A stretch of 64,000 bases of DNA from NCBI GenBank assembly GCA_014338185.1, contig QUBV01000008.1, positions 34,567 through 98,566 of the forward strand, read 5' to 3'. The DNA is from Lysobacterales bacterium. GTDB lineage: Bacteria; Pseudomonadota; Gammaproteobacteria; Xanthomonadales; Rhodanobacteraceae. Positions 48,722 to 60,490 of this stretch are shown one piece after another. A program made the position numbers and the translations under genes. The notes under the pieces are model-generated. The model was not told the DNA's origin. It saw only the letters and a list, made by a program, of their open reading frames with translations, and made no database searches. How positions within the stretch are numbered: position 1 is the stretch's first letter; each line of letters starts with the position of its first letter.

Positions 48722-49432
48722 TCAGTCGAGCCGCAGTTCGCTGGCGGGCGGCAATTGCCAGTCGATGGGGGCGCGGCCGTGGTCGCGCAAGTAGGCGTTG
48801 GCGCGCGAGAAATGGCCGCAGCCGAGGAAACCGCGATGGGCCGACAGCGGTGAGGGGTGCGGCGCACGCAGCACGAGGTGGCGCTGGCGATCGATGAGCC
48901 TGCCCTTGGCCTGGGCATAGCTGCCCCACAACAGGAACACGAGGTGCTCGCGCTCGCGGTTGAGCGCATCGATGCAGGCGTCGGTGAACTCCTCCCAACC
49001 CTTGCCCTGGTGCGAGCCCGCGCGTCCCGACTCGACCGTGAGCACCGCATTGAGCAGCAGCACGCCCTGCCGCGCCCAGGGCAGCAGGCAGCCATGGTCG
49101 GCACGCGTGGTGCCGAGGTCGCGCGCGAGCTCGCGCAGGATGTTGTCCAGCGAGGGTGGCACCGCCACACCGGGCAGCACCGAGAAGCACAGGCCATGGG
49201 CCTGGCCCGGGCCGTGATACGGGTCCTGGCCGAGGATCACGAGCTTGACCGCATCGAACGGGGTCTGGTCGAGTGCGGCGAAGATGCGCGAGCCCGGGGG
49301 ATGGATGAGCTTGCCGGCCTGCTTTTCACTGCGCAGGAACTGCGCGAGTTGCTGCATGCGCGGCGTGGCCAGCTGCGCGCCGACCCGCTCCAGCCACGAA
49401 GACTCGAGCCTGATCCGGGCGGCCGCGCTCAC
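48722..49432 (-). CDS. ung: uracil-DNA glycosylase (family 1)
   Basis: A 236-aa base-excision repair enzyme. The catalytic motif [14 protein letters not shown] (Asp water-activator) is near residue 68, [10 protein letters not shown] near 125, and the Leu-intercalation loop [13 protein letters not shown] near 192. The start overlaps the stop of the double-receiver gene by 4 bp, placing ung as the last gene of the ftsE-ftsX operon. Confidence 0.96.
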   Translation of the reverse strand: MSAAARIRLESSWLERVGAQLATPRMQQLAQFLRSEKQAGKLIHPPGSRIFAALDQTPFDAVKLVILGQDPYHGPGQAHGLCFSVLPGVAVPPSLDNILRELARDLGTTRADHGCLLPWARQGVLLLNAVLTVESGRAGSHQGKGWEEFTDACIDALNREREHLVFLLWGSYAQAKGRLIDRQRHLVLRAPHPSPLSAHRGFLGCGHFSRANAYLRDHGRAPIDWQLPPASELRLD

Positions 49433-50292
49433 GCGGCCGGGGCGCCTTCGGGCGCATCGCCGCGCACGCGCCGCGCCACGCGCAACTGGAATTGCAGCTT
49501 GGTCACGAGCAGGCGCTCCTCGATCGGCTTGTGCACGAGGTCGTTGGCACCGGCGCGCAGCAGCGCCGACTGGTTGGCCGGGTTGTCGTCGCCGGTCATG
49601 ATGAGCACGGGCAGGGTGCCCTTGGCGTAGGCGAACTGGCCACGGATGCGTTCGAGCAGGTCGCCACCGGACAGCTCGCCCTTGAGGCTCACGTCGGTGA
49701 GAACCAGGTCATAGCCGGGGGCGCGGCCTTCGCTGCGCGCGGCTTCTAGCAGTTCGAGCGCCGCTTCCACGCTCACCACATGGGCGACCCGGAAGCCGCA
49801 CTTCTCCATCATGCGCCGCGTGGCCAGGGCGACCACGCGGCTGTCCTCGACGTACAGCACGCTGCCGTCGACGTTCTCGACCGGGCGCACGTAGCCGCGG
49901 ATGAACGCGGCCAGCGCGTCGAACCCCTGCGCCTTGTCGAAGTAGTCGGTCACCGCGCCGTCGAGCTGGCGCGACAGCAGGCGTTCCTGCACATCCCCCG
50001 ACACCACCACGATCGGGATGTAGGCCTGCGAGTGGGACTCGCGGATCGCATGCGCGAGGCGCATGCCGTCCATGTCGGGCAGCCGCAGCGCGGTGGTGAC
50101 CAGATCGATCACGCCCGCGCGCAGGTGCGCGAGCGCCTCCTCGCCGGTGTCGCAGCCGACCACCACCGCATGCGGCAGCTCGGCCTTGAGCACGCGCTCG
50201 ATGAGCCGGCGCACCACGCGCGAGCCATCCACCACCAGCACGCGCGGCTCATCGCTGGAGATGTGCTGGGTGAGCGAGACTTCGGCCATCAT
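49429..50292 (-). CDS. double-receiver (REC-REC) response regulator, first receiver degenerate
   Basis: A 287-aa protein of two receiver domains without an output domain. The first (about 15-135) reads [10 protein letters not shown] and [13 protein letters not shown]: the second acidic residue is Gly and the phospho-acceptor is Ala, so it cannot be phosphorylated there. The second (about 145-265) is canonical: [23 protein letters not shown] and HKPI. It is encoded inside the ftsE-ftsX-ung operon with 4-bp overlaps on both sides. ATGATG at the start overlaps the ftsX stop; the second ATG is an alternative start. Confidence 0.85.
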   Translation of the reverse strand: MMAEVSLTQHISSDEPRVLVVDGSRVVRRLIERVLKAELPHAVVVGCDTGEEALAHLRAGVIDLVTTALRLPDMDGMRLAHAIRESHSQAYIPIVVVSGDVQERLLSRQLDGAVTDYFDKAQGFDALAAFIRGYVRPVENVDGSVLYVEDSRVVALATRRMMEKCGFRVAHVVSVEAALELLEAARSEGRAPGYDLVLTDVSLKGELSGGDLLERIRGQFAYAKGTLPVLIMTGDDNPANQSALLRAGANDLVHKPIEERLLVTKLQFQLRVARRVRGDAPEGAPAA

Positions 50293-51283
50293 TGCGGACG
50301 TCCCGCCAGCAGATGTCGCGTGGTCACGAGCCAGGCACCCAGCCAGCCGATCAGGCTGCTCGCGCCGACCAGCACCAGCGCACCGCGCAGACCCACGCCG
50401 TGGGCTTGAAAGCCGCCGGCATGGCTGGCCGCCAGTGCCTGGATCGGCCCGGCCAGTGCCAGTTCCACCACGGCGACCAGCAGCAGCGCGACCGCGCCAC
50501 CGAGTGCGCCGTACCAGAAGCCCGCGTAAAGGAACGGTCGCCGGATGAACCCGTTGCTCGCGCCGATCGTCTGCATTACCGAAATTTCCGCCGAACGCGC
50601 TTGTATGTCCATGCGCACGGTGTTGCCGATCACGAGCAGCGTCGCCAGTGCCAGCAAGGCCGACACCACGGCGACGAGCCGTGCCCCCAGGTGCAGGATA
50701 CCCGAGAGCTTGCGCCGCCACACGGCATCGTACTGGACCAGGTCGACGCGGGCGTCTGCAGCGAGCGCGCCAAGCAGCCCGCCCGCATCGGGATTGCTGC
50801 CGGCCGCGGGCGTCACCACCAGCACGCTGGGCAGCGGATTCTCGCCCAGCGCCGCCAGCGCGTCGCCGAAACCCGACAGCGCGCGGAACTCGGCCAGCCC
50901 CTGCTCCGGCGTGCGCAGCGTGACCGCCTCCACCCCGGCGTGCGCGCGCAGTTCCTGCGCAAACGCGGCCGCGGCGGCCTCGTCGAGCGTGGGTTGCAGG
51001 AACAGCGTGATCTCGCGCGCCTCGCGCAGGCCGCTGCTGAGCGTGCGCGCATTGTCGTAGACCAGCCAGAACAACAGCGGCAAGGCGAGCGCGAAACCGA
51101 GCACGAGGATCGTGAGCGTACTCGCCCATGGCCGCGCCACCATGCGCCCGAGGCTGGAGAACAGCCCGTAGAAATGCTGGTCGCGCCATGCCGCCAGGCG
51201 CTCGCCCAACGACGCGCGCTCACGCGGCCGCCGCTCGCGCACCTCGTCGCCGCCGCTGCGCACCGCTGCGCGCGCCTGCCCGC

Positions 51284-51287
<4 letters not shown>
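50289..51287 (-). CDS. ftsX: cell division protein FtsX (ABC-like permease)
   Basis: A 332-aa membrane component of the FtsEX complex, which couples septal peptidoglycan hydrolase activation to division. It has a long basic cytoplasmic N-terminus, TM1 (about 50-75), the extracellular loop with FLQPTLDEAAAAAFA, then three helices near 200-225, 250-280 and 300-325, with LVIGNTVRMDIQARSAEISVMQTIGA, the FtsX signature. It overlaps ftsE by 4 bp. FtsEX is normally followed by rpoH in gammaproteobacteria; here two genes intervene. Confidence 0.95.
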
Positions 51288-51958
<671 letters not shown>

Positions 51959-52097
51959 GCCGGCGGCCGGACTGGGCAGGGAGCCGCGCGCACCGCGCGC
52001 CAGGGCGTGATTGTAGGGGTTTGCCGCGCGATCGAAGCTCGATTCACCGGGCTTGTTCGCCGCGGCTGGGCAGCGCGACCCGCGCGCTTGCGCGGTC

Positions 52098-53312
52098 TCA
52101 CTTCACCATCCGGTTGAGATCGAAGATCGGCAGCAGGATCGCCAGCACGATGAACAGCACCAGCGCGCCGACCAGCAGGATCACCAGCGGGCCGAGCACC
52201 GCGGTGAGCGCGGTGAGCCAGCGGTCGAGCTCGCGCTGCTGCTGCTGCGCGGCCGCTTCGAGCATGCGCGGCAGCTCGCCCGAGCGCTCGCCGCTGGCGA
52301 TCAGGCGCAGCGCCACCGGCGGGAACTGGCCGCTGTCGGCCAGGGCTCGCGAGAACGCGCTGCCCTCGCGCACCTTGAGCGCGGCGCCGCGCAGCGCCTG
52401 CCGCAGCGGCAGGCTCGTCACCACCTGGGCCGCGATGCCCAGCGCATCGAGCAGCGGCACCGCGCTGGCGGCGAGCAGGGCGAGCGTGCGCATCGCGCGC
52501 GCGGTGTTGGCTGCGCGCTCGACGCGCCCGACCAGCGGCAGGCGCAGCAGGATCGCGTGCCAGCGCTCGCGCCACGCCTCGCGGCGCAGGGCCAGCCGCG
52601 CCACCAGCGCCAACCCGGCCACCAGCAGCAGCAACAGCCAGCCCCAGTGCCGCACCAGCGCCGACAGCGCGACCAGCACGCGCGTCGGCCACGGCAGCGC
52701 CTGCTGCAGGTTGTCGAACACCGCGATGATCTGCGGCACCACCCAGCCGAGCAGGCCCGCGACCACCGCGATCGCGACCAGCGTGAGCAGCAGCGGATAG
52801 GCCAGCGCGGCGAGCACCTTCTGGCGCAGCGCGTCGCTGGCCTCGGCGTGATCGGCCAGCCGGTCGAGCACGCCGGCGAGATGGCCCGACTGCTCGCCCG
52901 CACCGACCGTCGCACAGTACAGGTCGGGAAAGGCGTCGGGAAATTCGCGCAGCGCCCCCGCCAGGCTCGCGCCCTCGCTCACGCGCGCGCGCAGCGCGAC
53001 CACGGTGGCGCGCTGGCGCTCGTTGTCGGCCTGCTCGGCCAAGGCGCCGAGCGCTTCGTCGATCGGCAGCCCGGCACCCAGCAGCGTCGCGAGCTGGCGC
53101 GTGAGCAGGGCCAGTTGCGCGGTACCCAGGCCGCGCCGCCACGGCCAGCCAGCCGGCGCCGCTGCGCCGCCCTCGCGCACCTCCTCCACGCTCAGCGGAT
53201 TGAGGCCGCGCTCGCGCAACACCCCGCGCACCGCGCGTGCGGTATCGGCCTGCAACACGCCGCGCCGGGTGTTGCCGCTGGGGTCGAGCGCCTGGTAGGC
53301 AAAAGCGGGCAC
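52098..53312 (-). CDS. gspF: type II secretion inner-membrane protein GspF
   Basis: A 404-aa platform protein of the type II secretion system. It begins VPAFAYQALDPSGN, as GspF does. Two T2SSF domains are present (LTRQLATLLGAGLPIDEAL, and NTARAMRTLALLAASAVPLLDAL), with three membrane helices near 170-190, 220-245 and 370-400. The GTG start has AGGAG 7 nt upstream. It is the last gene of the gspC-D-E-F run; no pseudopilin genes (gspG-K) or gspL-N follow in the window. Confidence 0.92.
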   Translation of the reverse strand: MPAFAYQALDPSGNTRRGVLQADTARAVRGVLRERGLNPLSVEEVREGGAAAPAGWPWRRGLGTAQLALLTRQLATLLGAGLPIDEALGALAEQADNERQRATVVALRARVSEGASLAGALREFPDAFPDLYCATVGAGEQSGHLAGVLDRLADHAEASDALRQKVLAALAYPLLLTLVAIAVVAGLLGWVVPQIIAVFDNLQQALPWPTRVLVALSALVRHWGWLLLLLVAGLALVARLALRREAWRERWHAILLRLPLVGRVERAANTARAMRTLALLAASAVPLLDALGIAAQVVTSLPLRQALRGAALKVREGSAFSRALADSGQFPPVALRLIASGERSGELPRMLEAAAQQQQRELDRWLTALTAVLGPLVILLVGALVLFIVLAILLPIFDLNRMVK

Positions 53313-53409
53313 GCAAGCTTCTCCTGTACGCCTGCGCGCAGCTGGCGCGCGGACGGCGCCGCATCGAATACACCAAGCATCGCGCCCGTGCAATCAGGTG
53401 CGGGCGTCC

Positions 53410-54897
53410 TCACTCCTCGCGCGTCACGCGCAGCACCTCTTCGGTCGAGGTGATGCCGGCCACGCACTTGCGCCAGCCGTCGGCGAGGATCGACGCCGAG
53501 CGCGTGCGCGCGTGGCGTTCAAGCTCGGCCTCGGCGGCGCCCTCGTGCACGAGCTTGCGCAGGCGCTCGTCGAGCGTGACGAGTTCGTAGATGCCGGTGC
53601 GGCCCTTGTAGCCGCCGCCACGGCCGTGGCCGAACAGGTCGCTGCGCGGCCGGTACAGCGTGACCTGCGCATCGGCGTCCTGACCGAACGCAGCCAGCTC
53701 GGCCGCGGTCGCGGGATAGGCCTCGCACGTGGCCGGGTCGAGCACGCGCACGAGGCGCTGGGCCAGCACGCCGACCAGCGAACTGGACAGCAGGAACGGC
53801 TCCACGCCCATGTCGCGCAGGCGCGTGATCGCACCGACCGCGGAGTTGGTGTGCAGCGTGGACAGCACCAGATGGCCCGTGAGCGACGCCTGCACCGCCA
53901 CCTCGGCGGTTTCCAGGTCGCGGATCTCGCCCACCATCACCACATCCGGATCCTGACGCAGGATCGCGCGCAGCCCTCGCGCGAAGGTCATGTCCACGCG
54001 CGTGTTGACCTGGGTCTGGCCGACGCCGTCGATGTAGTACTCGATCGGGTCCTCGACCGTCATGAGATTGCGCGAGGAATCGTTGAGCTTGAGCAGCGCG
54101 CCGTACAGCGTGGTGGTCTTGCCCGAACCGGTCGGGCCGGTGACGAGCAGGATGCCGTGCGGTCGCGCGATGAGGTCCTCCAGCCGCAAGCGCACGTCCT
54201 CGCTCATGCCCAGCTGCACGAGGTCGAGCTTGCCGGCCTGCTTGTCGAGCAGGCGCAGCACCACGCGCTCGCCGCGCCCGGCCGGGATCGTCGACACGCG
54301 CACGTCGACCGGGCGGCCGGCCACGCGCAGGCCGATGCGGCCGTCCTGCGGCAGGCGCCGCTCGGCGATGTCGAGCTTGGCCATGACCTTGATGCGGCTG
54401 ACCACCGCGCCCGCGATCGCCTTCTGCGGGCTGAGCACCTCGCGCAGCACGCCATCGATGCGGAAGCGCACCACGAGGCGATTTTCGTACGGCTCGATGT
54501 GGATGTCGGATGCGCCTTCCTTGACCGCCTCGGTGAGCAGCGCGTTGATGAGGCGGATGATCGGCGCGTCGTCGTCGGATTCGAGCAGGTCCTCCGGCTC
54601 GGGCAACTCGTCGGCGAGCGCGGCCAGGTCGAGCCGCTCGTCCAGGTCCGACACCATCGCGCGTGCATCATCACCCTGCTCGTAGAGCTCGCGCAGCAGG
54701 CGCTCGAACGCGGCGGGCTCGACGCGCGCGAGCTGCAGCGGCGCGGCGTAGTGGCGACGCAGTTCGGCCAGCACCTCGATCGCCACGCCGGGCCGGCATG
54801 CGATGCAGGCATGGCCGTCATGCCAGCCGGTCAAGGCCACGCCATGGCGCTTGGCGTAGCCGAAGCCGGGGCGCGGCGGGCGCGCCGCCTCGGTCAT
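53410..54897 (-). CDS. gspE: type II secretion ATPase GspE, tetracysteine zinc motif lost
   Basis: A 495-aa secretion ATPase. It has an N1E-like domain at 1-130, [20 protein letters not shown] near 165, Walker [17 protein letters not shown] near 265, Asp box VEDPIEY, Walker [13 protein letters not shown] and His box [17 protein letters not shown]. Where the CxxC-n-CxxC zinc module is usually found (after the RLVR motif), this protein has DPATCEAY and GRGGGYKGR, retaining only one cysteine. Its ATG overlaps the gspD stop. It energises export of folded exoproteins, likely including some from this window. Confidence 0.93.
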   Translation of the reverse strand: MTEAARPPRPGFGYAKRHGVALTGWHDGHACIACRPGVAIEVLAELRRHYAAPLQLARVEPAAFERLLRELYEQGDDARAMVSDLDERLDLAALADELPEPEDLLESDDDAPIIRLINALLTEAVKEGASDIHIEPYENRLVVRFRIDGVLREVLSPQKAIAGAVVSRIKVMAKLDIAERRLPQDGRIGLRVAGRPVDVRVSTIPAGRGERVVLRLLDKQAGKLDLVQLGMSEDVRLRLEDLIARPHGILLVTGPTGSGKTTTLYGALLKLNDSSRNLMTVEDPIEYYIDGVGQTQVNTRVDMTFARGLRAILRQDPDVVMVGEIRDLETAEVAVQASLTGHLVLSTLHTNSAVGAITRLRDMGVEPFLLSSSLVGVLAQRLVRVLDPATCEAYPATAAELAAFGQDADAQVTLYRPRSDLFGHGRGGGYKGRTGIYELVTLDERLRKLVHEGAAEAELERHARTRSASILADGWRKCVAGITSTEEVLRVTREE

Positions 54898-56993
54898 TGA
54901 CGCGTGCCCTGGGCCGGTCGCGGCGCGGCCTCGGCCGGGGGATTGGCGAGGAAATCGCGCGCCGCCGGCAGCAACGGCTGCTGCGCGGGCGGCGTGAGCG
55001 GCCATTCGCTCTGGCGCAACTGCAACTGCTCGGTGCGCATGTAGTTGTACTTCTCGCTCGACAGCGCGGCCTCGGTGGCCTCGTCGCGCAGGATCCGCGG
55101 ATGCAGGAACACCATGAGGTCGGTCTTGGCGTTGCTGTTGCTGCGGTAGCGGAACAGGTTGCCCAGCAGCGGGATGTTGCCCAGCCCCGGCACCTTCTGC
55201 ACGTTGTCCTTCTGCTGCTTGTCGATGAGCCCGCCCAGCACCAGCAGCGAGCCGTCCTTGACCAGCACGCTGGTGGTGAGTTCGCGCTTGTTGGTGACCA
55301 GGTCCACCGCGCCTTGCACCGGCGGCAGCAGGTTGGAGACTTCCTGGTGGATGTCCAGCCGCACCGAATCGCCGACGTTGATCATCGGCTTGACCTTGAG
55401 CACGAGGCCGACGTCCTTGCGCTCGATGGTCTGGAACGGGTTGGTGATGCCGCTGGTGGTGGTGGTGCTGCCATTGACCACGGTGGAAGCGCCCAGCGCG
55501 CCGGTGGTGTACTGGCCGGTGAGGAACGGCACCTCCTGCGCCACCTTGATCTCGGCCTCCTGGTTGTCGAGCGTGAGCACCGAGGGCGTGGACAGGATGT
55601 TGGACTTGCCGTCGCTGCGCAACGCGGTGAGCAGTGCGCCGAGCTGGAACAGCTCGTGGCCGCCGACCGACACGGTGCCGTCGATGTAGCCGAGGTTGAA
55701 GCCGTTGCCGATACCCAGCGGATTCTGCGCCGCGCGCAGGATGTTGTTGCCGGCGCTCGGTCCGGTGAAGTTGGTGCCGCCGATCACGTGCTGGCCCTGC
55801 TTGCCCAGAGGCAACTGCCACTGCACGCCCAGTTCGCCCGCGGTCTGGTCGGCGACCTCGGCCACCACCGCCTCGATCAGCACCTGGTTGCGGCGGATGT
55901 CGAGCTCGCGCACCACTGCGGCCAGCGAGCGGTACACCGCGGGCGGTGCGCTGATCACGAGCGCGTTGGTTTCCTCGTGCGCCTGGATCGTGGCGGTGGC
56001 CGCACCGGCCGGGCCGGTGCCCTCGCCGGTCTTGGCCGCGGCGGGGCCGGCCACGCCCGACAGCGTCGCGGCGACGTTCTGCAGGATCGGCACCAGGTCC
56101 TTGGCGCGCGCATAGTGCAGGTACACCACCTGGGTGTCGCCACCGGCATCCAGTGGCGTGTCGAGGTGGGCGATGAGCGCGCGCATCTTGAGCCGCCCGT
56201 TCTTGGCCCCCGACAGCAGGATCGAGTTGGTGCGCGTATCGGCGAATACACGCACCGCCTCGCCGTTGGCCTGCGCGGTCTTGTCGTCGGACAGCAGGTT
56301 GAGCGTGCGTGCGAGCTCGGCGGCGTTGGCGTGCGACAACGCGATCATCTCGACCTGCGCGTCAGACACCGTGTCGATGCGGCGGATGATCTCGGTGAGG
56401 CGCGCGATGTTGCCCGAGCGGTCCGAGATCACCAGCGAGTTGGACGGCGTGTGCGCGACCAGCTGGCCGCTCTGCGCCATGAGCGGGCGCAGGATCGGCA
56501 CCAGCTCGGTGGCCGACACGTGCTTGACCGGCACGATCTCGGTGACCAGTTCGTCGGGCGCACGCTGGGTGGTGCCATCGACCGCGCTGGCGGCGTCCTG
56601 CTGCGCCACCGCGTCGGGCAGGATCTTGACCATGCTGCCCGACGGCACCGCGGCAAAGCCATGCACGCGCAGCACCGACAGGAACACGTCGTAGATCTCG
56701 TCGGGCTGCATCGGCCGCGCCGACACCACCGTGACCTTGCCCTGCACGTTGGGGCCGACGATGAAGTTCTTGCCGGTGATCTCGCTGACCGTGGCGATGA
56801 GGGCCTGGATGTCGGCGTCCTTGAGATTGAGCGTGTGGCGGCCATCGGCGGTGGTCGCGTGGGTGGGCGTGGCGGCGGGTGCGGTCTGCGCATGCACGGG
56901 CGCGGCAAGCAGCAGGGCGAGGCTGGCGACAAACAGGAGGCGAGGCATCGACGTGGCCCGGTGCTGGAAGGTGGAGGTCGGACGGGCGCGCAT
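54894..56993 (-). CDS. gspD: type II secretion secretin GspD
   Basis: A 699-aa outer-membrane secretin. The signal peptide lies around residues 16-36 ([18 protein letters not shown]). The N0 domain ([22 protein letters not shown] split motif) and N1-N3 domains follow (LIPxLRPL-like repeats, [15 protein letters not shown]). The C-terminal secretin domain has [21 protein letters not shown] and LLVLGGLI, the gate and barrel segments. It starts at an ATG overlapping the gspC stop; an ATG 45 bp downstream (MPRLLFVA) is the alternative and gives a tidier signal peptide. Confidence 0.93.
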   Translation of the reverse strand: MRARPTSTFQHRATSMPRLLFVASLALLLAAPVHAQTAPAATPTHATTADGRHTLNLKDADIQALIATVSEITGKNFIVGPNVQGKVTVVSARPMQPDEIYDVFLSVLRVHGFAAVPSGSMVKILPDAVAQQDAASAVDGTTQRAPDELVTEIVPVKHVSATELVPILRPLMAQSGQLVAHTPSNSLVISDRSGNIARLTEIIRRIDTVSDAQVEMIALSHANAAELARTLNLLSDDKTAQANGEAVRVFADTRTNSILLSGAKNGRLKMRALIAHLDTPLDAGGDTQVVYLHYARAKDLVPILQNVAATLSGVAGPAAAKTGEGTGPAGAATATIQAHEETNALVISAPPAVYRSLAAVVRELDIRRNQVLIEAVVAEVADQTAGELGVQWQLPLGKQGQHVIGGTNFTGPSAGNNILRAAQNPLGIGNGFNLGYIDGTVSVGGHELFQLGALLTALRSDGKSNILSTPSVLTLDNQEAEIKVAQEVPFLTGQYTTGALGASTVVNGSTTTTSGITNPFQTIERKDVGLVLKVKPMINVGDSVRLDIHQEVSNLLPPVQGAVDLVTNKRELTTSVLVKDGSLLVLGGLIDKQQKDNVQKVPGLGNIPLLGNLFRYRSNSNAKTDLMVFLHPRILRDEATEAALSSEKYNYMRTEQLQLRQSEWPLTPPAQQPLLPAARDFLANPPAEAAPRPAQGTRQ

Positions 56994-57907
56994 CACTTGA
57001 GCGCGACCGTGATGTCGGTGGGTTTGCCGTTGCGCAGCACGGTCACGCGCACGCTCGCGGCGCTGCCCAAGGTGGCAAGGATCTGCTGGCCGCGTTCGAG
57101 CGAATCCACGCGCTGGCCGTTGACCGCAGTCACCACGTCGCCCGCCTGCAAGCCGGCCTGCGCCAGCAGCTGTGCATCGGCGCCGCTGGTGTGGATGCGC
57201 ACGCCGGCGAGCCTGCCGCCGTCGAGCACCGGCACCACCTGCACACGCTGCATGAGCTCGGCCGGATCGTTGCGCAGGCGCTCGAGGGTGCGCTGCCACT
57301 GCTGCGCGGGCACGCCCGCGGGTGCGGGGATGTTGGCGGGAATCACGCCCGCCTTCGGCGCGGGCGTGGTGAGGGTCTGCGCGGCCTTGGCCGAACCCGG
57401 CGTCGGCCGCACGATGTTGGCCGGGTCGAGGTTGGTGTCGCGCACGAGCCGCAGTGTCTCGTTCGCGCCGGCGCGCGTGAGCTCGATCGAGTCGGCATGC
57501 ACCGCGGCGAGCCGCACGCCCGGCAACACCTCGTCGCCGACCCGGAACGCGCGCTCGCCGCCGCCCGCACCGTCGATCATCGCCACGCCCACACGCGGAT
57601 CCTTGTCGGCCAGCGTGCCGCGCAGGATCAGGCCGACCGTGGCCGCCGGGGCACCCGGTGCATCGCTGCCTGGACGCAACGGCGTCACCCCGAACAGGTG
57701 CAAGCGCGCCAGCGACGCGGGTGTGGCCGCCACCGGCACGTTGCCCACCGCCGGCGCGGCGGGGTCAGCAGCCGGCGGGCGCGGCCACAGTGCCAGCCCG
57801 AGGCGAACCAGCAGCCACAGCGCGAGCGCGGCCAGCAACACGCAGGCCGACACGGCCAGGCGCGTGGATTGGCGTAGCGGATCGGTGGACAAGCCGGTCA
57901 GGGTCAT
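56993..57907 (-). CDS. gspC: type II secretion protein GspC with PDZ domain
   Basis: A 304-aa inner-membrane clamp protein. A single transmembrane helix (about 15-42), the homology region (LHLFGVTPLRP, VGLILRGTLADKDPRVGVAMI) that contacts GspD, and a C-terminal PDZ domain (AGLQAGDVVTAVNGQRVDSLERG) are in order. It is the first gene of gspC-D-E-F and is divergent from a secreted metalloprotease gene, a plausible substrate. Confidence 0.9.
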   Translation of the reverse strand: MTLTGLSTDPLRQSTRLAVSACVLLAALALWLLVRLGLALWPRPPAADPAAPAVGNVPVAATPASLARLHLFGVTPLRPGSDAPGAPAATVGLILRGTLADKDPRVGVAMIDGAGGGERAFRVGDEVLPGVRLAAVHADSIELTRAGANETLRLVRDTNLDPANIVRPTPGSAKAAQTLTTPAPKAGVIPANIPAPAGVPAQQWQRTLERLRNDPAELMQRVQVVPVLDGGRLAGVRIHTSGADAQLLAQAGLQAGDVVTAVNGQRVDSLERGQQILATLGSAASVRVTVLRNGKPTDITVALK

Positions 57908-58145
57908 GGATGGGGCAGTGCTGCGGTCGCGCAAGCGTAGCAAACCACGGGTGCGTGCGGCGCCGCGACGTGGCCATGGCAGCGCACGAGGAACATCCGC
58001 TGTCCTGCAGCCGCAGCCTCCGAATCGCCGTGTGCTGGCGTATCGGCGCGGCACGTTGCGTATCCTGTAGCACGAGCGAGAGGGGCCCGCTCGATGGCAA
58101 GGCGCACTCACCACGAACGAGGCGCATTTTCGCGAGGGCAGGATC

Positions 58146-60401
58146 ATGAATGGATTGAACACGACCAGGACGGGCACACCGCTTCGGTACCGCGGCATTG
58201 GCGCCTGGTGGATGTTGGCATCGCTGCTGTGGACGCCACTGGCGGCGCTGGCCGCACCACCGGTGCTGACCGCGCAGGGCAGCTCGGTGGATCTGGTCAC
58301 ACCCATCCACGTGGGCCTGGCGCTGGACCGGCTGGCTGGCGTGGGGCAGGTGGTGAGCGTGACCTGCACGATCACGGCCGATGAGGACGCCCCTGGCACA
58401 CAGGCTTCGATCGAATTGCCCGCCAACGTGCGTCGGGTGGGTGGCGAGCTGAGCTGGTCGGGTGACCTGCGCCAGCATGAGACGGTGTCGTTCTCGGCCA
58501 AGCTCCTGTTCGACGCACCCGGCAACACCACGATCCGCGCACGCGCGCTGCGCCGCATCGATGCACACAACAGCTGGGGCGACCTTGCGGCGCTGTACCT
58601 GACGGTGGGGACACAGTCCAGCCGCGCCGGCTTCGCGCCGATTCCCGACGCCAGCCACGTCGAGGATGCCGGCATGTCGCACCCACCCACGGGCATCCTG
58701 CTGCCGGCACAGCCGGCCGCGGCGCGGCGTGGCAGCGCGGCGCCCACCCCGCCCGCCCACGAGGCGATCCCGGGCGATCCCGCAGCCCAGACCACGACCG
58801 ACTGCAAGGACGACGACGAGAAACCTGGCACCCACGAGCCGCCACCGTGTGCGTACTTCGCCCATGTGCCACGCCCGGACCGCGATGAGGCACACACCGG
58901 CGTGACTGCAGCGCCGGTCACGCCCCAGGGCAGCCTCACCGTGACCGGACATTGGTACTACTACGACCGCGATGATGCGTACACGCCGGCCATCGAGTTT
59001 CTCGTCGAGCTCGTGCGTGGCGACAACAGCGCGCACCTTGCTTGGTGCTTCACCGACCTTGCCGGTGCCTACTCCTGCGGCCCCGTGGACAATCCCGGCG
59101 GCGTGGGCGTACGCACCCGGTTGTATTCGTGGACCAACTACAACCCGAACCCAGACACGCTCGCAGTGGTGAACCCGGACTGGGGCACCTCCAACGACAC
59201 GGCCAACGCCTACAAGACGCGCACCGGCGTGGTGGTCCTTGCCGACGGGGTACAGGACATCGGCAGCTGGCACTCCAACAACGGCTCCAACTACGAGCGC
59301 GCCTACTGGACGCTGCGTGACGTGATCGATGTGTGGCGCTATGTGCACTTCAACGGAGGTGGCGGCGAAGCCGGTCCCACCACCGTGGAATGGAAACTCG
59401 ATGGCACGCACGGCGACGAGTACCACCCCGGCGGCAACGTGCACATCACCGGCGAGACGCCGCTCGCGCCCAAGGGCACGGTGACCAAGCACGAGTATGG
59501 CCACAACATCATGTACAACGTCTACGCGGGCTACATGCCGCCCAATCCGAGCTGCAACCCCCACACGATCCAGGGTTCCTACAGTGCGGGCTGTGCCTGG
59601 ACCGAAGGCTGGGCCGAGTTCCTGCCGGCGGTGGTCAACAACGACCCCCACTACTACTGGGCCAACGGAGCGCAGCTCAACCTCGAAACGCCCAGTTGGG
59701 GCACATCGGGCTGGTCCAGCGGTGACTGGGTCGAGGGGCGCGTCGCAGGTGCGCTGTGGGACATGTTCGATGCCGCTTCCGATGGCGACGACACCTACAG
59801 CGATGGTGGCTTCGCCAATTTCTGGGACGTGATGCGCAACGTGCGCAGCGATACCTTTTCCCACTGGTGGTCGAGCTGGCTCGGGCGCGGACACAGCAAT
59901 GTGAGCTGGGGCCCGATCATGGGCCTGTACCAGAACACGATCGAGTACCGGACCGGACCTGCGAACGATGATTTCGCCAACCGGCACACCATCCCCTACC
60001 TGCCCTTCGTCGTGTCGGGGCTCGACACCCGCAACGCGACCACCCAGGGACTGGATCCGGCTCTGCCCTGCGCCTCGGTTGCGTACCCGCGGCAATCGCG
60101 CAGCGTCTGGTATGCCTACACGCCGACCGTTACGGACCTGTACAAGGTCGACACCATCGGCAGCAGCCATGACACCGTGCTCGCGCTGTGGCGCGGCAGC
60201 TGGGGCGGCCTTGCCAACCGCGGCTGCAATGATGATGCTGGCGGCTTGACCTCCTCGCTGACGCGCACCTTGTATGCGGGCGTGACCTATTACATCGAGG
60301 CCATGGCCTATGGCTCCGGCGCCGGTGGCACGCTGTCACTGACGATGTCACGGCAGCCGAACGACCGGATCTTCAGCGACGGCTTCACCGGCGATCAATG
60401 A
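58146..60401 (+). CDS. secreted HEXXH metalloprotease with PPC-like C-terminal domain and IFSDGF tail
   Basis: A 751-aa exported protein. The signal peptide lies around residues 18-38 (WWMLASLLWTPLAALA). An N-terminal beta domain (about 45-150) is followed by a linker. The catalytic domain has the zinc site KHEYGHNIMY (H449-E450-H453) and WTEGWAEF with E487 or E491 as the likely third ligand, giving a gluzincin-like arrangement. A PPC-like beta domain (about 600-735; DTVLALWRGSW) follows, and the tail is PNDRIFSDGFTGDQ. AGGA precedes the ATG. It is next to gspC, an ECF sigma gene and a kinase gene. Confidence 0.82.
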   Translation: MNGLNTTRTGTPLRYRGIGAWWMLASLLWTPLAALAAPPVLTAQGSSVDLVTPIHVGLALDRLAGVGQVVSVTCTITADEDAPGTQASIELPANVRRVGGELSWSGDLRQHETVSFSAKLLFDAPGNTTIRARALRRIDAHNSWGDLAALYLTVGTQSSRAGFAPIPDASHVEDAGMSHPPTGILLPAQPAAARRGSAAPTPPAHEAIPGDPAAQTTTDCKDDDEKPGTHEPPPCAYFAHVPRPDRDEAHTGVTAAPVTPQGSLTVTGHWYYYDRDDAYTPAIEFLVELVRGDNSAHLAWCFTDLAGAYSCGPVDNPGGVGVRTRLYSWTNYNPNPDTLAVVNPDWGTSNDTANAYKTRTGVVVLADGVQDIGSWHSNNGSNYERAYWTLRDVIDVWRYVHFNGGGGEAGPTTVEWKLDGTHGDEYHPGGNVHITGETPLAPKGTVTKHEYGHNIMYNVYAGYMPPNPSCNPHTIQGSYSAGCAWTEGWAEFLPAVVNNDPHYYWANGAQLNLETPSWGTSGWSSGDWVEGRVAGALWDMFDAASDGDDTYSDGGFANFWDVMRNVRSDTFSHWWSSWLGRGHSNVSWGPIMGLYQNTIEYRTGPANDDFANRHTIPYLPFVVSGLDTRNATTQGLDPALPCASVAYPRQSRSVWYAYTPTVTDLYKVDTIGSSHDTVLALWRGSWGGLANRGCNDDAGGLTSSLTRTLYAGVTYYIEAMAYGSGAGGTLSLTMSRQPNDRIFSDGFTGDQ

Positions 60402-60490
60402 TCGTGTGCCGGGTCGTGGCGCAACGCGAATCGTCGCGCCACGGCCATGCGTGGTTGCGCAGGTCCGTCCATGTCGCTACGGTCCAGCAC

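Noticed and set aside
54663..58070. 1135-codon open frame on the plus strand
   Set aside because: Antisense of gspC, gspD and gspE; no recognisable domain.
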